From Hygrocybe punicea (Eukaryota > Basidiomycota > Agaricomycetes > Agaricales > Hygrophoraceae), in contig OY744465.1 of the NCBI GenBank assembly GCA_963556145.1, positions 2,356,001-2,420,000 of the forward strand: a stretch of DNA of 64,000 bases, read 5' to 3'. Positions 1 through 10,662 of the stretch are shown piece by piece. The notes under the pieces were generated by a model, which did not search any database, was not told where the DNA came from, and saw nothing but the letters and a program-made list of their open reading frames with translations. Every line of letters begins with the position of its first letter. Position 1 is the first letter of the stretch. Made by a program: the position numbers and the translations under genes.

Positions 1-1500
1 TATGAAGTCGGAGTGTACCGAGTTACTAGCGAAGATTATCGTCGAGAGAGAGGTAACGCACTTGGTTGATCTCAAGCATGAGTGTGATAATCGTCAGAGA
101 ATGTGGAAACGAAGGCCTCACAAATAGTATTATACACCACTTTTGAAAATCATTCAACTTTGAAGCCATCGTCGGAATGAGATAAAGAGTGCACACCAGA
201 TAAGATCAGTGCGGTACCAATCATGTTTATATCATGATGGACATTCTCACGATGACTGAAAACGACCGTGTATGTTTTCTAGAATCAACGGAGGCTAAAA
301 TAGTCAAAGACCTGGTCAGCTGAGGGAAACAACAGGATTAGGAAGTTAAAGCAAGAGGAGCATTTGTTGATCTCTCTTCCGAGTGGATTGATTATAAGAC
401 ATACCTGGATGGTGATAAATTCAGAGGTTTGACATGGATGACGAAAAACATGTTGCACCACACCAAGTCCAGTGCTCCGGAGATCCTGAATTTCAGCTCA
501 GGATACAGCTTTATTTCCCGGTGTGGATGAACAACTTTGGAAGTTTGAACTGCCACGGATGATGGATGCGCCACAGTACTAGTGCCGCTGATTTCGGAAT
601 TTTCCGATACAAAAGGCGCTTGGAGCTGCCCACTAAGCCTTTGTATACCACAGCACCTGCCCTGGCGGTTCGGACGCTACCCACCCGATTATCCTAACAC
701 AACCCCCTCAAACGCCTATTTTCACGACCACCAATGACAATGACAGTTTACGACACTCTAATCGTCCTCTTCAACACCCAACTTGTCGAACCGTTGCCAA
801 GCAAATTGGTAGATATTCCCATGAAGGTCTTGCCACCACCTCTGCCCCCACGTAGGAGACCAGCCAATAGATATTCATCGGATTCGTCAAGTTCGTCAGA
901 GTCGGTATGTAATATTATCCTACCTCCCAGCAAGATTTGGGCTTATCGCATCATCTCAGAGACCTTCCATCGACACAGTCGATAGCAGCCATGACACAAA
1001 CACGATGGTGTACGGCGATTCCGAACACAAAGTTTGTTTGTCCTCATTGCCACCCAACAGGAATACTAAAGTGATGTTTGGTTTCCTAGGCCCACCGTGT
1101 TTCGTACCCTCCGAAGGCCTACATAACCCGCCTTAAATGAAGCTCGACTTGAATATACTTTATGATAACACTTCATCCCCTGGCCTTGTAAACAGATCTG
1201 TATTTCTACCGCACTCGGCAGCTCGCTGAAATGATTTATCCACCTGGTTCTGGATCATATCAGAGGCACCGTCACAATTCTTTTCAGACATTGATGGTGG
1301 TAAAGCCTTGCGTCCGTTTGATTCGAGCTGTAATGTAACCGTAGCATTTGCGATCATGAGCAATATTCGCTAAGCAGTTGTTTCACATGTCACGTGATTG
1401 AGAAGTGCTTGGCGTCGCAATCAATGACCTGTTATATGTAACGTTTTTCCCCTGCTTTTCACTTACGTCCTCTATTTCCTGCAATACAAACGTCTAAATA
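1..1500. other. Region without a confident gene; E-box upstream of the transporter
   Basis: Only short open frames occur here, on both strands, and none has a family signature that I recognise. Short minus-strand frames near 392-574 and 1160-1363 could be exons of unknown genes, but neither can be extended convincingly. A palindromic CACGTG lies at 1391-1396, about 105 bases before the transporter start codon, and may belong to its promoter. Confidence 0.4.
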
Positions 1501-3034
1501 ATGCTCAAGAGAAAAATATTACACCAGTCGGGGACGACGAACAACTTCCTAAAAGTAACTGATGGGCATACTAGTACGAGGCATGATTCGCGAAAGATCG
1601 ATCCCGGGATCGAGGCTGCTCAGGCGGCACCAGCTTTGCTTGACTACTACGGCGGAGTGTCCATGGTATTGGGAGGTTGTTGTGCGTAAGTCTTCGTCAT
1701 ATTATCGGCAGAGGGCGATCCAAGCTTGATGTGCCACAGAAATGTCTGGGCGTATGAGCAACTGCTCAAAATAAACCCACAGATCGGTCAGAGAACTGGT
1801 TCTTGGTATTGAACCCTGCGAAAAAAAAAATTAGCTGAAGGATTCTACTTTTTTTTTTTTGGACAGGTTCTGCGCTCACATTCTCTCAAATGTTATTCAT
1901 CACTGTCCAGTCATTACCCGGCTTCCTCTTATTTCCAACACCTTTCGGGCTTCCTCGCCTGAAACCACGAGTAATTCCGCTCAGCGAATGGTGCTTTCAG
2001 GTGCTTCTATTGACCTCCGGGGCTCTCCTGAATAACTGGGCGTATGCGTACAATGTTCCATTGACTGTACAGATCGTGTGTCGATCAGCAGGTGATTTGG
2101 ACCATCTACTTCAAGTCTATAATACAAGGAATAGTAACTGTGACCCTTCTCTCCTCAGGCTTGCCCGTCTCGATGTTATTTGGCTATCTGTTCCTCAGAA
2201 AATACTATTCGATTACCCAGATTGTAAGTTTTCCCTTGTTATTCCCCTCTACAATAGGTAGCAATGACGACACCCCGTTCTCCTGCGCCTATGATCTTGG
2301 TGGCAAAGGCCTCAGTTATTCTTGTATCCCTAGGCGTGACTTTGGCTTCACTTTCTCGGCCGCCCGGCCCTACCAGTCGAGCAAAGGCTAACGAGGAGAC
2401 CTTTACCCAAGATGCCGGTATCTATGCTGTGGGCATAACCATGCTAATCACATCGTGCATCCTTTATGCCTTCCTCGGTCTGATGCAGGAACGGGCTTAT
2501 AGGAAGTACGGACCTTGTTGGCGTGAAGGCGTATTTTACACGGTAAGGGCGTTAACAAAAAAAACGGTCTCACATTATTTCTCATGGGGGGGTTTGATAA
2601 TCAAGCACTTCCTCTCTCTTCCTATCTTCCTCTTCCTCATCCCGGATATAAAACAAGGGCTGTCCAGCCTTTCAACGACCTCGTCGATGTCTTCAATCAC
2701 GTCTTATTTAATAATGGCCAGCAACCTCACAACTCAACTCATATGTGTATCGAGCGTGAACCGACTAACATCTGTACGTCCAACCCTTCATTCACCGTTA
2801 TATCATGGATACTAGCGAAGCCCACATTTCTTGCTCACACAACAGCAAGTTTCCTCGGTATCCACGAATCTCGTTCTCACCGCGCGCAAAGCAATCAGTC
2901 TTTGTTTTAGTGTGTGGTATTTCGGAAATGGCTGGAATGCGCAGCTTGGTGTTGGTGCAGGTATGGTGTTTGTCGGCAGTTTTCTATTCACGCTGCACCC
3001 TGGTGTACAAAGAGGGGATAAAAAGGACAAATAG
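1501..3034 (+). CDS. YEA4: UDP-N-acetylglucosamine transporter, YEA4/SLC35B4-like (UAA family)
   Basis: This is a multi-exon membrane protein of the nucleotide-sugar transporter UAA family. These proteins import UDP-GlcNAc (or UDP-xylose) into ER or Golgi for chitin and glycan synthesis. Exon 1 (1501-1685) ends in the family motif GGCCA and splices to NVWAYEQLLKINPQIG near 1740. Later exons encode ALTFSQMLFIT, then LLNNWAYAYNVPLTVQIV and RSAG, SMLFGYLFLRKYYS, a segment around VILVSLGVTLASLSRP, and ERAYRKYG. The last exon holds a helix around TARKAISLCFSVWYFGN and ends at a stop at 3034 after a short basic tail. The order and spacing of these motifs match YEA4-like proteins throughout. The first residues before GGVSMVLGG are not conserved, so the exact start is less certain. 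Substrate is inferred from the family. Confidence 0.87.
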
Positions 3035-3505
3035 AGGTGGAATCAATATATCCTAGAAATCGTGTACTTCGTTCCGATCCATCTGAACGTCCTAGAAATA
3101 GAGTACCACATTTGGCCTCCACGTCAAGTGAGGAGGCAACTCGAGGTTCTGGAGGAGGCCCGGAACGGAACGACGGACTCGGGATCACGGAGCTTTGTAA
3201 ACATACCGTAAGATTTGTTCATGGGTAACTCGTTGCCTTACATCAAATACTATCATTTTCAAGTTGTCACTCCCAATTCTAAATACATAATGCGATTCAA
3301 TTCGCCGGATTTCTCACTCAGTGGGTGTTTCAGGAGATACAAGCGTCGATCGATAATTATAAGACCTTCTCTACTTCCTCACATCCTTCTAAAAAAATAC
3401 AATGATCAATGGACAAGGTCAACTGATAATAATTGGAATTCGTATGTTATAATAAAGGTTAGAGATGTGAACACACGGAGACTTTGCAATACCAACACCA
3501 TTTCG

Positions 3506-5529
3506 TCATGTGCGCAATTTACGACCAAGAAAGCCAACGACCTGCTTCCGAAAAGACGTCAAATTGTACGTGTACTGGAGTGTAACGCGCCCGAAGAGCC
3601 TCATGCCCTTTTCGAGGACCCGCAGGCGGACGGGTTTGCCATCCGCATCGCGGACGACGTCGTACGTGCCTATCTTGCGCAAAAACGTCCGGCTGAAATT
3701 GGTCCATGGGCTCAAAGTAGATCTGAGCATGACCTGCTCCAAGCCTGGGTTTTCGCGTACCAGTCGCGCAGCGCTTTGGATCATGTCGATATCATCGAAC
3801 TTGTGGACTTTCTGGAGGACGACCGTCTTCAGCTGCGGTACTTTACGAAGTGCCACGGAAAAGTCTTCCTAAAGACAAATATCATCTTTTCGTAAATACC
3901 AAAAAAAAAAAAAAAAAGACCGTCTGGCGGTGAATGGTCGTAAAAAAGAAAACTCACAAAGCGGAAAGTCAATTTGGATTTAGTTGAGCACAAGACCTCG
4001 AGGTGCCGAAGTTTGGGACAAAAATGAAGAATGCTCCTAAGCATCCCGCAATGATCTTGTTCAGCGGGAGTGTCACCATACGATAAATCGACCCAGATCG
4101 CGAGTGAGGTGAGCGAGACGAACCGACTCAGAATGTGGCAGAGGAAAGGCGTGTAGAACGCCGCAAGATCGTCCGTGGTAAGCCACAAATTCTTGAGATT
4201 GGAAGGGTGTGGAAAATCCGGCAGGGACGTGAAGGGCCCAGTGTAGGATTCCAGCACCGGCAGAAACTTGGGGTCATTTATGAATGGGTTTCGGGGAAAG
4301 TGGCGTGTTCCTGGGACATGAAGGCATTCCAAAGTTGGATGCTCAAGCAGGAAGTTTGTGAAGTGACATGGGTGCTTGTCGAATTCATTCCGCATCAATG
4401 TATCTCCCAGCTTCAGAGTGGTTAATTTCTGCCAGCGACCTTTGGTAACAGGGCGGACATCAAAGAGTCGAGGTGACGACCACGTAGGACCTCCGAGGGT
4501 TAGCTCTACGAGGTTTGGGCTGCGTTCCAATAACATTGCCCAAAGGCGATCGGGAAAATTCTCCACAGGCCGATTGACTGGAAAGTTTGACTTTTCAGCA
4601 TCAGATCGCATAAAAGCGCCGAAAGTGCACTTACTCGTCGAAAATCGGCGCCAAGTCACGACGAGAGCGAAGCCAACCAACCCGGTGAAATCGAACAGCT
4701 AAAAACAGATATCGTAAATGAATGTAAAAGAAGGGCAAATGAAACCGCAAGAGGACATGACCGTACGTGGCTGTCTGGAACCACAGGCCGCGCACCAATG
4801 GTGCTACCTATATTTTTGAGTAAAGGACAACTGTGCTGCCATCAGCGAGGGGGCGACATCACTCCAACACGTTCAAACGCACTGGATTCGCAGGATATAC
4901 CAAAGGGCATCGGTGGGCGACTCGAGGCCACACCACATGAAGGTGTGAAGCTTCTGAAGATTGGGCGCCATTCGCAGGATGATATCAGCCACCCAGTCTT
5001 CGTCTATAAACACCTGGGGTGTTTCCTCCTTCAAGTAGCTAGGAGCGACAAATAATTTCTGGACAAAACGAGCGCGATCAGGGCGTTCGAGTAGAAGGGT
5101 GAGCATTTTCCGACACTGCTCGATGGACTGGACATCGATCGACGAGTACAGAGTTGGGAGGAGCAGACTATGCAGCCGTTGTCCCTGTGGAACCCGGGCC
5201 ATCATATCAGCCAACGAGAATCAAAAGGGCAATGGGGAGAGGAAGCATACCGCCAAACACATATGAAAAATATCTCTCCGCGATTCTACATACTCGCCCA
5301 TCTCGAGAAGAAGCTCATCCGATAACTGTGCGAGCCCCCAAGTCGGAGGAGATTTGATGAGCTTCTCGGTCGCGGCGCTCAGGCTTTCCGTTGGCGTGGC
5401 AGTGACAGTGACATCAGCAGCCTGAGACTGAGTGTGGGGGCCTGAGAGCGAGAAGATACGTTTCAGATAAAGTGGGACACAATGTCGTAGTGCGTGCGTG
5501 GACGACGTCGGGAGCAGTGAGAAATCCAT
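3506..5529 (-). CDS. F-box-like / leucine-rich-repeat type protein
   Basis: A spliced minus-strand gene of about four exons. Exon 1 (from 5529) holds a Ser/Thr-rich leader and then an F-box-like stretch, LAQLSDELLLEMGEYV, followed by a short helix. Exon 2 (around 5215-4870) carries on with LLLERPDRARFVQKLFV. Exon 3 (about 4700-3946) has irregular leucine-rich pieces such as LVELTLGG, LTTLKLGD and LRHLEVLC. The last exon (about 3867-3506) ends LLVREN..VVGFLGRKLRT-stop. This layout, an F-box followed by degenerate LRR-like strands, is typical of the large and fast-evolving F-box families of Agaricomycetes, which serve as SCF ubiquitin-ligase substrate adaptors. The F-box match is by eye only and the substrate is unknown. 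Confidence 0.68.
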
Positions 5530-6037
5530 TACAAGTGGAAAAAAAACTTATTCAAAACCCCCCAGAACTTGAATATTGCTTGAATGTGCGAAGAAGAGGC
5601 CGCCAGCAGCTGATGGTGATGGTGGTCGTGTTCTAAAACGCTTCAGCTTTATGCTCAGGAACGTGGTGGGCCCATGGCCATAGCACCGCAGGTACAAATG
5701 CTGATTAGGAGGCAAGGACTGATCAGTGATCACGATGACTACGATAAGATTATTGTCGGCACAGAATAGGAGGAAGGCAAACCCAGTCACGGTGGGGCCC
5801 AGCATCGTTTCTGAGACATCCATTTGTCTTATTGCTCAACAGTCTTCCGGTGCCCATGAGATCAGCGGTCATCTTCAAGCCCTCTTACAATTAAAAAACT
5901 GACTTAGCTCTTATGACCACCGGAAGCTTCACAAACAGAATGGCCATATGGCTAAATGCCAATATCATGATCAATTTAACGATAATTATGAACGGGAAAA
6001 TAAAATCATTCAAGCAGAGAAAAGAGAAGGGGAAACA
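5530..6037. other. Intergenic, nothing recognised
   Basis: A 91-codon minus-strand frame lies at 5548-5823 but has no recognisable family, signal or repeat. It ends just before the F-box gene start, so it most likely overlaps that gene's promoter or 5' leader. I see no other structure here. Confidence 0.4.
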
Positions 6038-6283
6038 CTAGTGACTTGAGGACTGGTAACTGCGCCTATGATCGTGGTCGTGGTCATGGTCATGGTCATG
6101 GTCGTGGTCGTGGTCGTGGTCATCGTGGTCGTGGTCGTGGTCATCGTGGTCGTGGTCGTGATCGTGGTCGTGGTCGTGGTCGTGGTTGTCACGACGGTGA
6201 ACGTAGTCATGGTCATGGTCCTTGTTGTGGTCATCATGGTCGTGGTCGTGGTCGTCGTGGTCGTGGTCGTCGTGGTCGTGGTC

Positions 6284-6328
<45 letters not shown>

Positions 6329-6720
6329 ATGGTCGTCGTGGTCGTGATCATGGTCTGTCGTCCTCCCTTCCAATGCCACACCCCCATTCCGCACAGCAAG
6401 CACCGCACGCCGCTCCCTATCCTCCCGGCGTCTCACACCGTCAACCGATGGCGTCAACATCCCCCTGCGACCAGGCGCGGTTCCGGAACCACGCTGATCC
6501 ATGATGACAGCACGCGTGCGCGGGCTCTGTGCGAGTTGCGTCAGCGGTGTAAGGGACAAGAATAGAATAGAATAGAAGTCCTGAGAGCGAGAGACGGGCT
6601 TACAGATTGCGACTGTGCCTCTGCCATCGGGGAGAACGGTCTTGCTGGGAACGACAAGGCCATGGAACACAGAGCCAGGAGCACGACGAAGCGAGGGGCG
6701 AGGGATATCATCATCATCAT
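6038..6720 (-). CDS. Predicted secreted protein with a long His/Asp repeat C-terminus
   Basis: A two-exon gene. Exon 1 (6720-6604) starts at four consecutive ATG codons and encodes a classic signal peptide, with hydrophobic core FVVLLALCSMALS followed by FPARP. The donor GTAAGC pairs with an acceptor after a CTGAC branch site and GCACAG, giving an intron of 77 bases in phase 0. Exon 2 (6526-6038) encodes about 60 basic and neutral residues (GRRGM, RRREDRERRAV), then roughly 90 residues made almost wholly of DHDH and DHDD units, ending RRSYQSSSH. The predicted protein has 201 residues. Such a tract would be expected to bind Zn, Ni or Cu strongly, but that is inference. I know no named family with this architecture. 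A similar gene follows at 8467-9485 on the same strand. A TATA-like element lies at 6917-6922. Confidence 0.7.
6062..6350 (+). repeat. GGTCGT/GGTCAT triplet-pair repeat
   Basis: About 290 bases are almost entirely built from GGTCGT and GGTCAT units, interrupted near 6187-6228 by a less regular stretch. Read on the minus strand in the frame of the gene, this is the His/Asp tract of the secreted protein. Because the unit is short and stop-free, other frames also stay open (Thr, Val and Gly-Arg polymers), and I treat those as shadows. Units expand in multiples of six bases, so tract length can vary without frameshift. Confidence 0.9.
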
Positions 6721-8466
6721 AGTGAGCAGAGACGCGTGTGTGTGTTCCAAAAAAAATAAAAAATAACGAAAAGAATGCAGGTAGCGGAAAGGATGTGAAA
6801 TTTTTTGAGAGAGTTTCGTCAAGAAAACACTCGTAGAAAATAAAAGATTTGAAAGTGGGGTTTTTTATGCGAGTCAAGGAAGAATGAGAGAATCCTGAAG
6901 GCTTGGAATACGAGCTTTTATACCCCGGTGAGTAGGTGGGGGAGGCTGACCGTACGAAACGACGAGCTGCAGCGCGGGAGTCAGCCTCTGGATGACGCAA
7001 TAATGGGTTTTGATGTACCCATGACGCATATGCACAGGCAGGCAGTCCCGATCTAAATGGCACAGCAAATAACATCGGGTGACCGTCGAAGAAACCCCGG
7101 TTTCCTGGACTCGCCGTCAAAGGGTCAAACTCATCGCAGCGCCGGACGATTGAGTAAAGGGTGTTGCGTACGGTTGGGTGGAAGGAGAGAGGTATTCCGC
7201 TAGTAGCCGTCCTTGTGATTCACCCAACAGCCCCGTGCGCGAACCGTTGTAACTAACCGCTGGCGGTACCCAACGAACAGTGACGGTATTAGTGTCACGT
7301 ATATCAAGACGACGGGGTATCTAGATGAATTGTGTATTAGAGACAGAGCGCCGTCCTAGGAAGCAGCCTGGTGATGAAGGCGTCCATTCGAAGAGGAGTT
7401 ACGATGTCCCTTGCCAGAGCTAGGTTGAAGCCCCCGGACTTGAAACGTAAAAAACACAGGTAAGGACTTGTTGACTGGGCGATCCCAGAAGAGCTTCAGC
7501 ACTGCCTAAACGTGCCAAATCACGAAATCCCCGCCATGGTTTCCGATCTTTCGCGCGCACCCCGTACGTATACACGCCACATTCACGCAGGATGACGAGT
7601 ACCACCTGTGCCGGGTATGGTACGAACGAAAGGCGTTCGATATGTCGTGAAGCCAGTAGCCAGTAGCCAGTAGCCAGTAGCCAAGTAGTAGCCTAGGGCT
7701 TCGGGGTGTGGCTCGGCGTAGTACACAAGTCGCGTTGCGGGAGCCAACTGCGACCCAAATTTATCCATCGTATTCCCGACAGCTGGGCTCGAAGAGTGGA
7801 GAACATAACTTAAACCATCAAACCAGTTTATTGCGACATTGGAGAGGATATTGGGCATTTCGTAAGTAAACATTTCTGACTGGCGCGGATCAACGACGTG
7901 CCACTGTAGTCCTATCCGTCAAAGGTTGCCGCCGCCGCCGCCGCCGGGAGATAACCGTACGATCCACGAGTAACGAATGAACACGATTTGTCACCCCCAA
8001 GAAGTTGAAATACGCCGGCGCCGTGTGACTTGACAAGGATGTCGAGGCCAGCCTGAGCGTCCATTTGCTCAGTATACGTTCAATTGCGGGTTGTCCTCTC
8101 CCTCTGCGGCAAATTGTCGACGCCGGTAATGTAGGTAATAAATAAAAGGTATTGCAAAAGGCGTCGAAAGCAGCGGCCAATTGTCGAATGCAGCATCCTT
8201 GACGGGAATACGAGGTATATTCAAGTCACTGCCAAGGTGAGTGTGTTCGTGAAAGTTGATCATGTGACGATTCTCAAGAAGTTTGAAAACGATTGTCCTC
8301 ATAAAGATAAATAAATAAAATAAACATAAAAGTAAGTACCGAAAGGAAATGAAGGATGTGACACTAGTACTGCGAGTGTGCGCGTGCGTCAACGAAACAA
8401 GACAGAAATGCCCGGGGAAAAAAAAAGACAAGCGCTTCCGAGTCCAGAACCAGCGGCGTTGCAACC
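6721..8466. other. Intergenic between the two His-rich genes
   Basis: I see no recognisable gene. The first 200 bases form the promoter and leader of the His/Asp gene. Small repeats occur: a tandem AGCCAGT-type repeat at about 7648-7685 and a CCG run at about 7929-7947. Several open frames of 60-130 codons exist on the minus strand, but they look compositionally random. The segment at 8280-8466 is probably the 3' untranslated region of the downstream His-rich gene, with A/T-rich polyadenylation-like sequence near 8308-8332. Confidence 0.45.
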
Positions 8467-9301
8467 CTAATTGTGGTCGTGGATGTGTTCGTGGATGTGT
8501 TTGTGTTCGTGGGTGTGGTCGTGGATGTGGTTGTGGGTGTGGTTGTGGGTGTGGTTGTGGGTGTAGGTGTGATCGTTGTTGGAATCCCCGGTGTTGGAAG
8601 TGTCGGCAACGATGTTTTTGGAGGACTTGGGGACAAAACCGGCAGTGGAACCGTTATCGGCAGTGGACCCAGGCACGGTGGTCTCGGAGACGGGGGCGGA
8701 GGGCTTTATGAGGGCATCAGGTCCATGAATGGAGTCCGGGTCCGGGTTCGGGTTCTGGGCCGACTCCGGTATGTCTTTGGAGCTAGGGACAGAGACTAAG
8801 CCGTTGTGGTGACTAGGGTCGACGTCGGGATCCGTGTTGTCCTTGGAGATGTCCTTGGCCGAGTTGGCGAACCTGCTAGCGTCCGTGTGGGAAGCAGTGC
8901 CGTTGGGATCCGTCGGGTGTATGTCCTTGGCCGAGTCAGGGAACTTACTAGCGTCCGTCGGGGATATGTCCTTGGCCGAGTCGGCGAACTTACTAGCGTG
9001 CGCGTGGGAAGCAGTGCCGTTGGGGTCCGTCGGGGGTATGTCCTTGGCCGAGTTGGCGAACTTACTAGTGTTCGCGTGGGTGGCATCCGTCGGGGATATG
9101 TCCTTGGCCGAGTTGGCGAACTTACTAGCGTCTGCGTGGGTGGCATCCGGCGGGGAGATGTCCTTGGCCGAGTCAGCGAACCTACTATAGTGGGGGGCAT
9201 TGTTGGAGTCGGGGACGCCGCGGAGTCCGCCATCTGAAACAGATTCGGCGGGACTGAATGCTCGTCGTCCAAGGGCAGGAGGGGCCTGGAGTGGGGGGTA
9301 A

Positions 9302-9335
<34 letters not shown>

Positions 9336-9485
9336 AGACGGAAGGAGAGAGCGTACTGGATTGTTACCAGAACGATAAGTATTGAGGTCGGCGGTGGGGG
9401 AAACGGTGGGCAAGGGTGCGGTTGAGACGAGGAGGCATAGAGCGAGGAGGGCGGCGAAACGAGTGTGGAGTGCGATGGGAGTCAT
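8467..9485 (-). CDS. Predicted secreted protein with SAKDI repeats and His-rich tail
   Basis: A two-exon gene of 315 predicted residues. Exon 1 (9485-9357) begins MTPIALHTRF and has a signal-peptide core AALLALCLLVSTA, closely similar to the leader of the His/Asp gene at 6038-6720. The intron contains an ATTG tetranucleotide microsatellite and ends CTCCAG; both edges are in phase 0. Exon 2 (9285-8467) has six imperfect repeats of 15-24 residues built around F-A-[DN]-SAKDI-[SPH]-PTD, most ending in ASK before the next unit. A linker rich in Ser, Pro and Asp follows, and the last 37 residues alternate His with Asn, Thr, Asp, Glu, Ile and Lys (THNHTHNH, HEHKHIHEH). It shares leader, exon plan and His-rich C-terminus with its neighbour, so the two look like diverged paralogs. 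Function is unknown; extracellular metal binding is a reasonable guess. A TATA-like TATAAA lies at 9561-9566. Confidence 0.7.
8840..9195 (-). repeat. Protein-coding minisatellite (SAKDI units)
   Basis: Six units of about 45-72 bases, each carrying the core GACTCGGCCAAGGACAT or a one-base variant. Two units include an extra insert encoding PNGTASH, so the array alternates long and short units. The nucleotide identity between units is high, which points to recent unequal exchange. Confidence 0.85.
9303..9335 (+). repeat. ATCA tetranucleotide microsatellite
   Basis: About eight copies of ATCA lie within the intron of the SAKDI-repeat gene. Confidence 0.9.
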
Positions 9486-9823
9486 AGTTGAGTACGAGGT
9501 TCAAGTAGAGGAGGAGTGGAAGTTGAGAGGATGTGGAATACGGTGCAGTGTCGACCTGGTTTTATACGATATCCATGGCAGCTGGGCTGACTGTCAGCTG
9601 TGTGCATTGGCCATTGCATTACTGTCAGCCTTGAAGACGATCGACAGTGGAAAGATCGTCAACATCTCTCTGCAGTGCTGATCGTACGCGTGCTGATCAA
9701 TCTATGATTCTATCAGCTTCTTCGATGATGATATCTCGTGACCGTGTGCATGATATCCTAAAAGAGAAGGATGGGATCCTAATTTGGAATAGCCACTTTT
9801 TTTTTTCGTTCCAGTCAAAACGG

Positions 9824-10662
9824 ATGCCCGGCTCGGACTCGAATTCCGATTTGTCACTGGCATGTCCTGACGTTCCTCCTCGCCCTTCTCTCCTCGCACA
9901 CGTCGCTGCCATCATGTCCTCCTTTCTCGATCCCCACCAATTCTTTCCCCCAATCGTCCATCCTCCCCCGCCCACCCCAGTCCACGACGATGACCACGAT
10001 CTCGACCTCGATGGCACATCCACGATCGCAGAACACATGTCCATCATAACAACCACAACCATAAACGCTCCCGGTCCTTCTCACCGCTCCATGTCCATGT
10101 CCACCTTCCCTCCCCCGCTCAAAGCACCAGCACCAGCACCAGCGCGTATCCCGAATCAGTTCATCGCCAAGCTCAAGCCCTCCCTTACCCTCGAAAACTC
10201 GGGCAGCGTCGCTAGGGACCACCTCGCCTCCGAGCGCACTTTCCTCGCTTACGTCCGCACTAGTCTCGCTATCGCTTCCACCGGAGTAGGTCCGTCCACG
10301 ACCTCTTCCTCTGCTCTTCACACAAATGCCTCTGACTGTCTATACCCACACAGCCCTCGTCCAATTGTTCACCATCTCGGTCGGTGCATCCAAACCGGTA
10401 CAGGGTCTCGCACGTCCCCTCGGCGCCACAACCATCCTCTTCGGCCTCTGCGTCCTCACAGTCGGTATGTCTATCCCTATGGATCTTCTCAAAGCACCCA
10501 GCTAACACCCCAAGTTCAGGCTTTATGCGCTACTTTAGCATCCAATCGGCGCTGACTCGGGGCAAGTTTCCCGTGGCGCGCACCACGATTGCTGTGATCG
10601 CGATGGCGTTGGGTGCGCTTGTGGCCAGCGTGTTCGCGATATCTATCCATGCACATCGGTAG
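9824..10662 (+). CDS. DUF202 (YidH-like) multipass membrane protein
   Basis: A three-exon gene. The N-terminal part is low complexity, rich in Pro and Ser, with an acidic HDDDHDLDLD stretch. The DUF202 signature follows: ARDHLASERTFLAYVRTSLA, interrupted by an intron after the following STGV (donor at about 10290). Exon 2 reads ALVQLFTISVG..LGATTILFGLCVLTVG, and exon 3 reads FMRYFSIQSALTRGKFPVAR plus a last helix IAVIAMALGALVASVFAIS before the stop at 10662. The three hydrophobic segments and the LASERTFLA motif match the DUF202 domain, also found at the C-terminus of vacuolar transporter chaperone proteins. The true function of stand-alone fungal members is unknown. The start could instead be the ATG at 9914 (MSSFLDPHQ), since the first residues are not conserved. 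Confidence 0.8.

Noticed and set aside
5548..5823. 91-codon minus-strand frame upstream of the F-box gene
   Set aside because: No recognisable domain and it lies in the probable promoter or leader of that gene; it could be real but cannot be supported.
6046..6565. Plus-strand frames encoding Gly-Arg-His and poly-Val proteins
   Set aside because: They exist only because the hexamer repeat lacks stops; they have no signal peptide, and the minus-strand frame has a leader and a matching intron.
8473..9237. Plus-strand Val/Gly-rich frames opposite the SAKDI gene
   Set aside because: They mirror the repeat units of the minus-strand gene, which has signal peptide and splice signals.
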